DNA of 64,000 nucleotides, from contig CM065383.1 of NCBI GenBank assembly GCA_033060915.1, forward strand, positions 13,313,501 to 13,377,500, given 5' to 3'. Made by a program: the position numbers and the translations under genes. Within the stretch, counting starts at the first letter, position 1; every line of letters begins with the position of its first letter. The DNA comes from Euryodendron excelsum. Its lineage: Eukaryota; Streptophyta; Magnoliopsida; Ericales; Pentaphylacaceae. This document shows positions 22,324 to 32,763 of this stretch, one piece after another. The notes under the pieces are model-generated. The model saw only the letters and a list, made by a program, of their open reading frames with translations. It was not told where the DNA came from and did not search any database.

Positions 22324-25300
22324 TCAAAGGACGGTGGATCAATGAGATCCACACAATCCAACTCCCTTTGGAACGACTCAAAATACGGCTTTAGCCGCTG
22401 ACCATTCACCTTAAATGCCGAGTCATTCGTGAGATTTTGCACCTCAATGGCTCCATGGGGAAAAACTTCTTTCATAGGTATGGCCAGGCCCACTTACTCC
22501 GCAATTTGCCCAGAAATAGATTCAAGCGTGAATAATGCAATAACACTTTTTGGCCAACTTTGAAAGTTTTTCGAATGATATGTTGGTCATGAAAGTGTTT
22601 CATCCGGGCCTTAGCAATTTTTTCATTTTCAAAGGCATCATTGCGGAGTTCATCTAACTCATTGAGTTGGAGTTTGCGGTGGGTACCCGCAACATCAATA
22701 TCCTCATTACATTGACGAATCGCCCAATATGCTTTATGCTCAATTTCGACGGGAAGATGATAGGCCTTTCCGTACACAAGTCTATAGGGTGATGCACCAA
22801 GAATGGTTTTATAACCCGTGCGGTATGCCCATAACCCATCGGTCAATCTAAGAGACCAATCTTTCCTATTTAGATTGACAGTTTTTTCAAGAATGTGCTT
22901 GATTTCTCGATTGGCCAACTCTACTTGCCCTTGCGTTTGAGGATGGTATGGTAATCCAAACTTATGGACCACTCCATACTTACGCATTAAAGACGCAAAG
23001 GGCTTGTTACAAAAATGTGAACCGCCATCACTTATCATGGCACGAGGCATGCCATACCTACAAAAAATGTTCTCTTTCAAAAATCGCAAGACCACTTGGT
23101 GGTCATTGCTTCGGGTAGCAATTGCTTCCACCCACTTAGAGACATAATCTACCGCAACAAGAATAAAAAGGTACTCACACGAGTTAGGAAACGGTCCTAT
23201 GAAATCGATCCCCCAACAATCAAATATTTCCAAAATAGTGATGGGGTGAAGAGGCATCATGTGCCACTTAGAAAGTGTTCCTAACCGTTGGCACCTATCG
23301 CAAGCTAGACAAAAAGTATGTACATCCTTGAACATGGTGGGCCAATAAAGCCCACATTGCAAAATTTTGGCTGTGGTTTTCTTGGAGGAGAAGTGTCCTC
23401 CACAAGCATGAGAGTGAAAAAACTCTATTACTTGTTGAAATTCATGATTTGGGACACACCGGCGAATGATTTGGTCTGGACAATACTTAAACAAGTGAGG
23501 ATCATTCCACGAAAAATAGCGCACATTCCGGAAGAAGTTACGCTTGTCAATGGATGACCATGTGGAAGGAACCTCACCGGTGACAAGGAAGTTCGCAATG
23601 TCCGCAAACCAAGGGGTTGAAACTTGCTCAACTGCACTCACATGTATGAGATGCTCATCCGGGAAGTGCTACTTGATAAGGGTTGGGTCCATGGCTCGCC
23701 CATTTAAGGGAAGCCGAGACAAGTGGTCCGCAACTACATTTTCAACCCCTTTTTTATCACGCATTTCAATATGAAATTCTTAGAGCAAAAGTACCCATCG
23801 AAAGAGGCGCGGTTTTGCATCGGGTTTTGTGAGGAGATACTTTAAGGCCGCATGGTTGGTGTAGATAATGACCAAAGACCCAATCAAGTAAGACCTAAAT
23901 TTGTCTAGTGCAAAAATCACCGCAAGGAGTTCCTTCTCAGTTGTGGTATAGTTGATTTGAGCTTCATTGAGAGTTCTAGAAGCATAATAAATGACATATG
24001 GCTTCTTATCAACTCTTTGTCCTAGGATAGCCCCCACGGCATAGTCGCTAGCATCACACATTAGCTCAAATGGAAGAGACCAATTGGGCGCTCGAATGAT
24101 TGGGGTTGTGGTCAAAAGTTCCTTCAACTTGTCAAAAGCTTGTTGACAAGAGGATGTCCACTCAAAGGGAACATCTTGGGACAAAAGATGACACATGGGC
24201 CTAGATATTGCACTAAAACCCTCAATGAAACGCCGATAGAAACCGGCATGCCCAAGAAATGATCTAACCTCCTTCACACACGTCGGGGCGGGCAATTTTT
24301 GAATGAGTTCAATTTTTGATTTATCTACTTCAAGCCTTTCGGCCGACACAATATGCTCCAAAACTATACCACTAGTAACCATAAAATGGCATTTTTCCCA
24401 ATTGAGCACAATGTTACTCTCCTCATATCTCATCAAAACTATTTCTAAATTACCAAGACAACCTTCATAAGTATCCCCATAGACGGAAAAATCATCCATG
24501 AAGACTTCGATAATTTGCTCAATCATATTGCTAAATATGCTCATCATGCACCTTTGAAATGTTGCCGGTGCATTACATAGCCCGAAGGGCATACGTTTAT
24601 AAGCATATGTGCCAAAGGGACAAGTGAATGTTGTCTTGACTTGATCCTCAAGGCCTACATCAATTTGATTGTACCCCGAATATCCGTCTAGGAAACAATA
24701 AAAAGCCTTACTGGATACCCTTTCTAGGACTTGATCAAGGAAGGGTAAAGGGAAATGGTCATTTCGGGTCACATTATTGAGACGGCGATAATTAATGCAC
24801 ATTCGCCACCCGGTTTGCACACAGGTTGGCACTAACTTATTGTTGTCATTTCTTATCACCGTGACACCTGATTTTTTAGGCACCACTTGGGTCGGACTAA
24901 CCCATTTCGAATCGGAGATGGGGTAAATGATACCTACATCTAGCAATTTTAAAACCTTACTTTAACCACTTCCTTCATATTGGGATTCAATCGCCTTTGC
25001 ATTTGACGAATGGATTTAGCCTCCTCTTCTAAAAAAATACGGTGAGTGCACACGAGAGGACTAATCCCATGAAGGTCGGCGATAGTCCATCCTAGGGCTT
25101 TTCTATGTTTCCTAAGCAATGTTATGAACCCTTCTTCTTGGCTCTCAGACAAGCTAGAGGAAATCACAACCGGATACGACTCCCATCCCCTAAAAATGCA
25201 TACTTTAAGTTGGAAGGTAAAGGCTTCCTCTCGGGAATGGGAGGCTTCTCCTTCGAAGGAATTGGTTTTTCGGCACTAGGGTGGAGGGGTTCAAAAGAAG

Positions 25301-26477
25301 GGATCCATTAACCCACATGGAAACACTCCTCTCTCTCACCCTCTAAATGAGAAAATTCACTTGACGCCATGCCCTCACTATCAAGTGAAGTATGCAGTTC
25401 ACCTCTCACTAATGCCCTCTCCAAAGGGTCCTAAAAAATCTCCCGCTCAAAGTGTTCTTGAACTATGCTCTCTATGATGTCTACCTCCCGAATGTCCTCA
25501 CATTCCCCCTTTTTTTTGGCAACCGAAAAGATGTTAAGCTCGAAGGTGGTGTTGCCAAAAGACAATTTCACTAACCCATTCCTACAATGAATGATGGCAT
25601 TGGAAGTAGCTAGGAAAGGGCGTCCCAAAATCACAAGAATTTGGTTGTGAGCTATACAACTCTCAACAGGTTGGGTGTCTAGGACAATGAAATCGACCGG
25701 GAAGCAAAAGTTATCAACTTGGATGAGAACATCCTCGATGATACCTCTTGGAACCTTTATAGAACGATCCGCCAATTGCAAGGTAACACGAGTAGGGCTT
25801 AACTCTCCTAGGCCAAGTTCCTTATACACTGAAAAGGGTAAAAGGTTGACACTAGACCCTAAGTCTAACAAGGCACGATCGATCTTGGTATTCTCAATGG
25901 TACAAGAAATAGTAGGACATCCGGGGTCCTTGAATTTCGGCACAGTTTTACATTGCAAAATCGCACTTTGATTTTCATTCATCATAGTGGTTTCCTTGAC
26001 ATGCAACCTTCGCTTAAAAGTGCATAAGTCCTTTAAAAACTTATCATAAGAAGGTATTTGTTTGATTGCGTCAAGGATAGGGATGTTGACCTTTAATTGT
26101 TTGAACACTTCATAAATTTCCGCATTTAGAAGTTCATTTTTTGGTTTGGTCAACCTTTGCGGGAAGGGAGCATGTTTGACTATGTTCCTTCTCTTATCCC
26201 TCTCACTTTCACTCAAAATCTCAATGGGATTGGCTAAGTTCTCCCCTCCTTCTCTCGGCTCTTTTTCCTCTTTCTCTTTCTCTTCTTGACCAACACTCTT
26301 CCTAGAAGTCTCATCCCGAGGTGGGATAGTTTTGTCAATGGTCTTGCCACTTCTAAGGGTGGTTATTGCTTGCACTTGGTCATGACTCGTACTAGGGTCA
26401 TTCTTACGCTTGGTTATGTGCACTTGCCTAACCGCCGGGTTAGGTTGAGGTTGAGCTGAAAATTTTCCCTGGACATT
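22324..26477 (-). pseudogene. Broken pol of the Athila-like element (protease, RT, RNase H, integrase)
   Basis: Reading leftward, the protease motif LLDLGSSVNLLP lies near 25850 in an open run 26477-25431, and reverse transcriptase follows (24946-23780) with FMDDFSVYG and [13 protein letters not shown]. RNase H shows [10 protein letters not shown] and TEKELLAV, but the usual TDHAAL reads TNHAAL. Integrase (23641-22472) has a Zn region ending CLACDRCQ and intact acidic residues in [16 protein letters not shown] and [11 protein letters not shown]. Damage: in-frame stops around 25431-25270, a frameshift near 25180, another near 24960, a TAA between RNase H and integrase, one TAG in the connector, and a frameshift near 22465 before the C-terminus, which ends at 22324. 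Gag and pol share one frame, separated only by a TAA at 26478. Confidence 0.88.
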
Positions 26478-28057
26478 TTAGGTCAAAGCTTGTGTCAATG
26501 TAGACATCTGCTTTTGGATGTTCTCAAGTAACCTAAAGTGTTGGTCTAACACCTTCTCTTGTTTATCAACCCTTGAACTAACCCCCCTCATGTCATTGGC
26601 AAGTTGGTAAACATTGTCCTCTATGGGCTTCCTATGGAGGGGTTGGTATGGCCTTAGTTGATTTTGAAATTGGGTCACGGGTGCTTGTTGGTAAGGTGGA
26701 GGTGGATGTTGTGGTTGGAGTGCTTGTGGAGGTAGATGTTGTGGTTGGAGTGCTTGTGGGGGTGGAGGTGCTTGGTATGATTGAGGGTTTTGATACCCTC
26801 CTTGGTAGTTGTGGGAATTTGAAGTCCCTTCATTGTTCCTCCACCCAAAGTTGGGATGATCTCTCCATCCCGGGTTGTATGTATTTGAATAGGGGTTGCC
26901 CCCTCCTCTTGAATATTGGCCAATTACGTTAACTTGGCCATGCAAAGCCTCCTTCACACCTGGAATGATTGGGCATGAAGAGGTGGTATGATCCGAGGTT
27001 TCACACACAAGACAACATAGTTCTCTCATCTCCTCACTCTCTACCGATTGAACTTTTTTTTACCTCAAGAGCCTCTAATTTTCTTGCCAAGGTAGCCACC
27101 CTAGCATTGACATCATCAACTTCCTTGAGTTGATATCTTCCCACCCCTTGTTGGATTGAGAGACCCTCGGGATTTTGGGTCCCGGTAAGTGCCCAATCTC
27201 TCGCCTTATTTGCCAAATTATCAAAATAATCGTATGCATCATGGGGTTGCTTATCAAAAAATGTCCCCGCACACATAGACTCGACAAATTGCTTGAGTTG
27301 GGGTGTCAAGGAAGAACAAAATGTGTTGATGACATGCCAATCGGCAAAACCGTGATGGGGGCAAGAATTTAAGAGGTCTTTGAACCTCTCCCAACATTGA
27401 AAGAAAGTGTCCCCCAACAAAGGAAAAAACTGTGAAATTTGCCTTCGAATGGTCTCAGTTCGATTTTCGGAAAAAAATTTGCTCAAAAATTCCCCTTGGA
27501 GAGTAGCCCAAGAATGGATGGACATGGGTCGCAAGGAATTGAACCAAAGCTTAGCTTTGTCCTTCAAACAAAATGGGAAGAGTTTCAACAAAAATACTTC
27601 CCTTGGACATGAGTTGTCCATAGCAAATGAACAAGCATCCTCAAATTCCTTAAGAAAAATATAGGGTTGTTCCAAATCCATCCCTTGGAATTGAGGCAAC
27701 ATTTGCATCATTCCCGACCTAATGTTTAGAGTGTTGTGATGTGGCGGAAAAACAATGCATCATGTTAGTGCTTACCTTGGTGGGTTTAGGTAGTCCCGGA
27801 GAGTTCGTATAGGGGGGGGCCGCCACGTCGCCATGGTGGCTCCCTCTTTCAAACTCCTCATGACCTTCCGGGTTGATTTGGACATTTGGATACAAGGGTT
27901 AAATGTTAGGTAAGCCGGGTTCATTGGGATTTTCCATTGGAATGAAACCTAAGTCGACCACTAATGGTAAGCTAGGTGTTGGTGAAGATGTGCTTGTGCT
28001 CTCAATGCTCTCAATCCTCACAGGACGATGATGTTCGTCCCTCGTGTAATATGACAT
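26478..28057 (-). pseudogene. Broken gag of the Athila-like element
   Basis: The likely start is the ATG at 28057. A TAA interrupts the N-terminal part, and the frame shifts before 27711. The capsid-like region (27711-27034) contains FLLKLFPFCLKDKAKLWF and FLSKFFSENRTETIRRQ. A second shift falls in a run of eight T (27054-27061; A8 on the coding strand). The nucleocapsid part then follows, with a CCHC zinc knuckle, CLVCETSDHTTSSC, and a Pro/Gln-rich segment with two copies of a PPPQALQPQH-like unit. It ends at a TAA (26478) in frame with the protease. Confidence 0.85.
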
Positions 28058-28526
28058 GCAAGAATGAATGCACACATAAGGTTGGACCGATAGGGTCGTT
28101 CAGCACATCATACACAATTCCCTAGGCCGGATAACGGCTTTTTCTCAATTCAACTCCGTACCTCCAATCTTCACATACAATAAGCGTACCACCAATTTGA
28201 AACTTGAACACACTAGCCTAGCTCCACTAAATACTCCCGAAAAGGGATAATTTCCTAACAAAAATGCAATGCAATTATACTATATCAAACAAAAGAAACT
28301 AGAGAAAAGAAAAAATAAGAAAAAAAATAATCCTAAAAAAATAAAACACCTTAAGGGAAATGAGAGTGTACAGGGGCTCGAAGCCCGTAGATGCTTCCCT
28401 CGGGGGTGGTGATGAAATCCACCCTTTTTGTGTGTTTTTTTTTCTTTTACTTGCTCTTTTTTTTTTTTTTTTCAATTTTCTTCCGCAATCCTTAGCTTTC
28501 GTCTGGTGTAGCTTTTGCCTATGAAT
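28058..28526 (-). other. 5' leader of the Athila-like element
   Basis: Non-coding sequence between the primer binding site and gag, with T-rich runs (around 28434-28475). No further feature recognised. Confidence 0.55.
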
Positions 28527-28544
28527 TCCCAGGCAACGGCGCCA
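28527..28544 (-). other. Primer binding site complementary to tRNA-Asp
   Basis: On the minus strand, TGGCGCCGTTGCCTGGGA begins five bases after the 5' LTR end. It matches the complement of the 3' end of plant tRNA-Asp(GUC) at 17 of 18 positions. The tRNA-Asp primer is characteristic of Athila-type elements. Confidence 0.85.
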
Positions 28545-28549
28545 AAACT

Positions 28550-30038
28550 TGGCACGCCTTCAGATGTGCTTCAAACTAGAGTCACTCCGCAAGAGTACGG
28601 AGGTCGCGCTTGTAGTAAAAACCGGAGAATCCGGTATCGTTCTCTCCCAAGGGAATTCTGCAAATATAGCAACAAAGCTCAACTAGCACGGGCATTTATC
28701 TTGATGGATTGCAAATGAAAATTCTTGTCTTTTCCTAACATAAAAGAGACCGAAAATATGTTAGTTTTGAGATGATGGTGGTTCAATGCTTCATGCAATA
28801 ATTTAATGACTAATGAAGACGATAAAATCTAGTTTTATGCAATTTAGAAGAAAGGCTTGGACATGGTTCTTTCGATCCACCAATTCACAACAAGGGTTTC
28901 TAATGAGAGGTTTATAACTCAAATAAAAAATCACACCTTGGATTCTTGATTCGGAAAATGTCGACTATAAAAGTGTGGGTTTTTGTTTGATTGAGCATAA
29001 AGAGGGAATGTATGATTGACACCCTAGAATCAAACCTTAGACATGTGCAATACCTATACCAAACATTGATTTGTGCGTAAATATTGCCAAGGGGTTATGA
29101 ATCTAAGTTTTTCTAATGAATCTCATACTAAATCAAATGAAACCATGAAATTTTAAGGATATGCCATTGAAGTTCATACAACTCATTTTTCACCTTTTGA
29201 AGATTTTTGGTGGATCTTCACAACTACATTCAAGGGGTATTTAGCTACTAGAATCCATGTCAAAGAGCATAAAAGAAGACAAATCTACCATTAAACTATA
29301 TAGAACTAGTGTTTGGTTGCTAAGAAAGTGAGGGAAAGTGGCAAGAAAATAATGAAAAATGGCTAGAAAGAATAGAAAACATTCACTTCATATATATATT
29401 AAGCATTCATTTACAATAATCCAAAAACAATAAATGATAACAAATACAAAGCATTAAAGTAAATCTAACTAAAAACCTTATAAAATAACAAAAGACCCCT
29501 TTTTAAAGCTTCTTCTCTGTCCAATTTCTGCAGAAAATAACCTAGAATACCTTTTGTCCCGTATATACAGCTTTTATACTCTGCAGAAAAACAGAGTCTG
29601 TACACACCGATCGATCGGTAGGCGACTGATCGAACGGTCCAGGCGATCGAACGTCCGATCGATCGCAAAACCGACCTGTTTGAAGTTTGCTTCTGTGTAG
29701 TCTGTTGAGGAAATTCCGACGTCACCGATCGAACGACCGATCAATCGGAAAAACGTCCTCTCTGAAGTTTGCTGTAGAAGGTCGAACAGAGAATCACCGA
29801 TCGATTACAAGATCACCGATCGATTGGCCGATCGAACGTTCCGTGGACCGTTCGATCGGGCGATCGATCGGTCATCCTCATATTTGCCCATTTGCCTTGG
29901 TTTAAGCTCCAATTCCTGTAAGAAGTGCACAAAAGGAGTTTCAATGCATTTTAGGAGTAAAAATACTAAATTAACACTGAAATTCAATTAATCAACTAAC
30001 AATTTAAGTATAAAGATTACTATTTCTAAGAGTAATCA
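28550..30038 (-). repeat. 5' LTR of the Athila-like element (right copy, 1489 bp)
   Basis: Copy of 11846-13370 in the same orientation with TG...CA ends, followed by the TGTAT duplication at 30039-30043. Its TATA box is at 29571-29578 on the minus strand and its CGATCG cluster at about 29606-29875. Confidence 0.93.
29571..29578 (-). promoter_or_regulatory. TATA box of the right (5') LTR
   Basis: TATAAAAG on the minus strand, at the same LTR position as in the left copy. This would be the promoter for the element's genomic RNA. Confidence 0.55.
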
Positions 30039-30916
30039 TGTATCATTGCATTTGATCTAGAATATGGTATTGCATTTAGTGTGATTTCTCCAGTTTCCTC
30101 ATCCTCTAGTGCCTGCCCATGAACGATGCAGTGACTTCTTAATCGGCCGTGACAGTATTGATCAAAATCAGATTCAGAAAATGTAGCAGATGCTGGCACT
30201 TATTTAACCCACAGTCCCCTCGTCTGATATTTGAGCTCTGCTTGATTGTCTTCTGGTTTCAAACAATTTGAGCAGCTTTACAAATTCATGCAATTTGAAA
30301 GTGCATGCATTCGTGGGAAAGTAAAGGTGATCATGGTTAATTAGCTTCCCAATGTTAATTACAAGCATGCATGATCATGACACAATGCATTTAATTTTAA
30401 TATATTATCAGTGTAGAATCTTTTACAGAAACACAGGGTACTAAAATAGTACTAAGTACAATGTGCAATCGTAAGATTCTTGTACATAGTATTACATTTC
30501 GGTGCTTACTTGTGTAAAAAAATTTTTATTGTATCAAAATTAAACTAACATGTATCCTTGGGCATCTGTTAAAGAGAGACAAAGTTAATATATTAATCTT
30601 TTTTGCAAAATGAAGTATTAACTCTGACTTATAGTTTTTTTTTGTTAAAATAATTAATGAGATTGTTGATATCTTCTTAGTATCTATATTGTTATGTGTC
30701 ATAAACCAATAAACCAAAATTTAAAAGCTGAGTATAACCTTTTAAAATTTATTTATCTTTCTACTCTTTTTAATTCAGAAACAAAATAAAAAATTAAGAT
30801 AAATAACTAAATTTAATTCTAGTGCATGATACATTTCCCTTGAAATCCCTCTAACTTTATCGAAATGGTAAAATAAATAGGTGAGTTAAAAAAATAAAAA
30901 ATATCCATATATATTT
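30039..30916. other. Intergenic sequence after the Athila-like element
   Basis: It begins with the second TGTAT target duplication (30039-30043), then AT-rich single-copy-looking DNA. No gene recognised. Confidence 0.5.
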
Positions 30917-31413
30917 GGGTTAATTATAAGCACTCCCCTAAACTTTAAAATATAACAAATTAATTTCTGAATTATCAATTTGTATTAATCAACCTCTTTT
31001 ATTAGCAATATATTAGCATTCAATTAGAAGAATAGATGAAAAATTATCATATAACTTGTACATGTTTACAAAAATTTATTTTATACCTAAATTATATTAT
31101 CTTTTTGTAATAATTGTCTAATGACTGAAATACTCCTTATTTTGCTCCTATATTTACATGTCAATTCAAGAGACATTTCAGTCATTAAACAATTATTATA
31201 ATAAGAAAAAATTAATTTATGTATAAAACTATACTTTTGTTAACATGTACCAGTCGAATAATAATTTTTCATCCATTTTCCCAACAGATTGCTAATAGGA
31301 GGAGTTAATTAATAGAAATTGATAGTTTAAGAGTTCAACTTATTACGTTTTAGAGTTTAGGGGCACATCATGAGACTGAGTCATAGTTCAAATGGTGTGT
31401 TTATAATTAATCC
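30917..31413. mobile_element. MULE-like foldback element (497 bp)
   Basis: The two halves are long inverted repeats of each other, about 230 bp per arm. Examples are CTAAACTTTAAAATA against its complement near 31350, and GATGAAAAATTAT against the complement near 31267. Ends are GGGTTAATTATAA and TTATAATTAATCC. Flanks TATATATTT (30908-30916) and TGTATATTT (31414-31422) agree at 8 of 9 positions, as expected for a Mutator-type 9-bp duplication. No coding capacity. Confidence 0.75.
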
Positions 31414-31689
31414 TGTATATTTAGGTTAAAGACTACATGAATTGTGTCATGATCATATAATTTTGAATTTAGAAGCATGCGTTTAAAATTTTTTTATTAG
31501 TTTATATTAGTGATGCTTAAGGGTAGTTTGAATTTCAAATCTGTTCATTTATTTGATAATTATATTGGAAAAATACTTTTATTATGTAGCATTTTATTTC
31601 ATTAATAACTCTTAGGTGAGTATCTTCCTTTTAATTTGTACTCTATGAAAGCTACTACATGAATTAATAAAGCGATTGTTACACAACGT

Positions 31690-32755
31690 CAGTGCCGGCT
31701 CAACACTATTTATGAAAAATTTTGATGAGACTTTTTTACATTTTTATATTATTGTAAAATTTATATTTAAAATATATTTATCTTGCCTTTTGATGTTGGT
31801 TTTTACAATCTTTGAATTTAAACAAAAATAGAAATCTAGCCGCATAGAATAATAAGATATCATCTATCACTGTTTGATGATAAGCTTGTAGATATAGATG
31901 AGAACTAGAATTTAGGGGATGTTAGGATTGCTCTTTAAATAATCCATAATCCATAAGCCTAAGCTAGTTTTAAAAAAACACTAATTTCAAAGGCTTTTTA
32001 AATCCTAAAAGGCCACTATTTCTGCAAGAGCTAATATAGTTTAAAAAAGTCATAAGTTTAATCTACAAGCTACTTAAAAATTCACCATCCAAACACTCTC
32101 TTATTACAACTTCTACAATATGTCAATCAAAGAATTATAACAAAATTATAATATTTTTACTAATATCAACAAAAAAAACATATAATAAAGTAAATTACAA
32201 AAAAAATAATGACAAACATAAGATATTCAATAACGAAGATAAAATATTAATTTTTAATGGTTTCAAATACAAGAAAGAATATTGTTGTACTAACACAAAC
32301 ATAATAGTGTAGTAGAAAAAATGAATTACATAAAATAATAAAAACTACATCAACAAGTCGTTTAATGATGAATTATTTAAGATTGATGAAATTTAACAAT
32401 TTAATTTGTGCACGTATAAAAAGAAACAGAGTTTATAACTTTTGACTTCTTTTTATTTTTTTAACTTTGTAGAGAGAAAAAGAGTTATTTAGGATTGAGA
32501 CGTTTGACTTATCTTATCTATAAAAAAATCTTAATCATATATGACTTCACCTTTTTATTAAATTAATTTTTAAAATCAATTAGTGTAATTGATTTTTATA
32601 CTTTTCTTTTAAGATGAGGCGTTTTTTGCAAAAGAAAATAAGTAAAAACTATTTTAGACTATAACTATAATACACAACATTTTAAAAGTTAGAGGTTCTA
32701 AAAAATTGGAGGTCTTAAGCGACCGTCTTACTAGCCTAAAACATGAGTCGGCCTG
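31690..32755. mobile_element. hAT-like non-autonomous DNA element (1066 bp) with nested MITE
   Basis: Ends CAGTGCCGGCTCAA and, in reverse complement, CAGGCCGACTCAT. Flanking octamers CACAACGT (31682-31689) and CACGATGT (32756-32763) differ by two transitions, consistent with an aged 8-bp hAT duplication. AT-rich interior without transposase. Confidence 0.6.
31915..32100. mobile_element. Tourist-like MITE nested in the hAT-like element
   Basis: Imperfect terminal inverted repeats (GGGGATGTTAGGATTG at the left, GAGAGTGTTTGGATGG as the reverse complement of the right end) are flanked by TTA at 31912-31914 and 32101-32103. Length 186 bp. Confidence 0.6.
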
Positions 32756-32763
32756 CACGATGT

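Larger units (their letters stand above)
11846..30038 (-). mobile_element. Athila-like Ty3/gypsy LTR retrotransposon, non-autonomous through decay, carrying a nested insertion
   Basis: The element spans 18.2 kb, or about 12.9 kb without the nested insert. It reads on the minus strand: LTR (28550-30038), tRNA-Asp-type primer site, gag, pol (protease, reverse transcriptase, RNase H, integrase), a third env-like frame, polypurine tract, LTR (11846-13370). LTR ends are TG...CA and the flanks are TGTAT. The order, the long LTRs, the Asp primer site, the sequence style of reverse transcriptase ([32 protein letters not shown]) and the extra frame after pol place it in the Athila lineage. Every reading frame is broken by stops or frameshifts, so it cannot move on its own. 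Confidence 0.93.
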
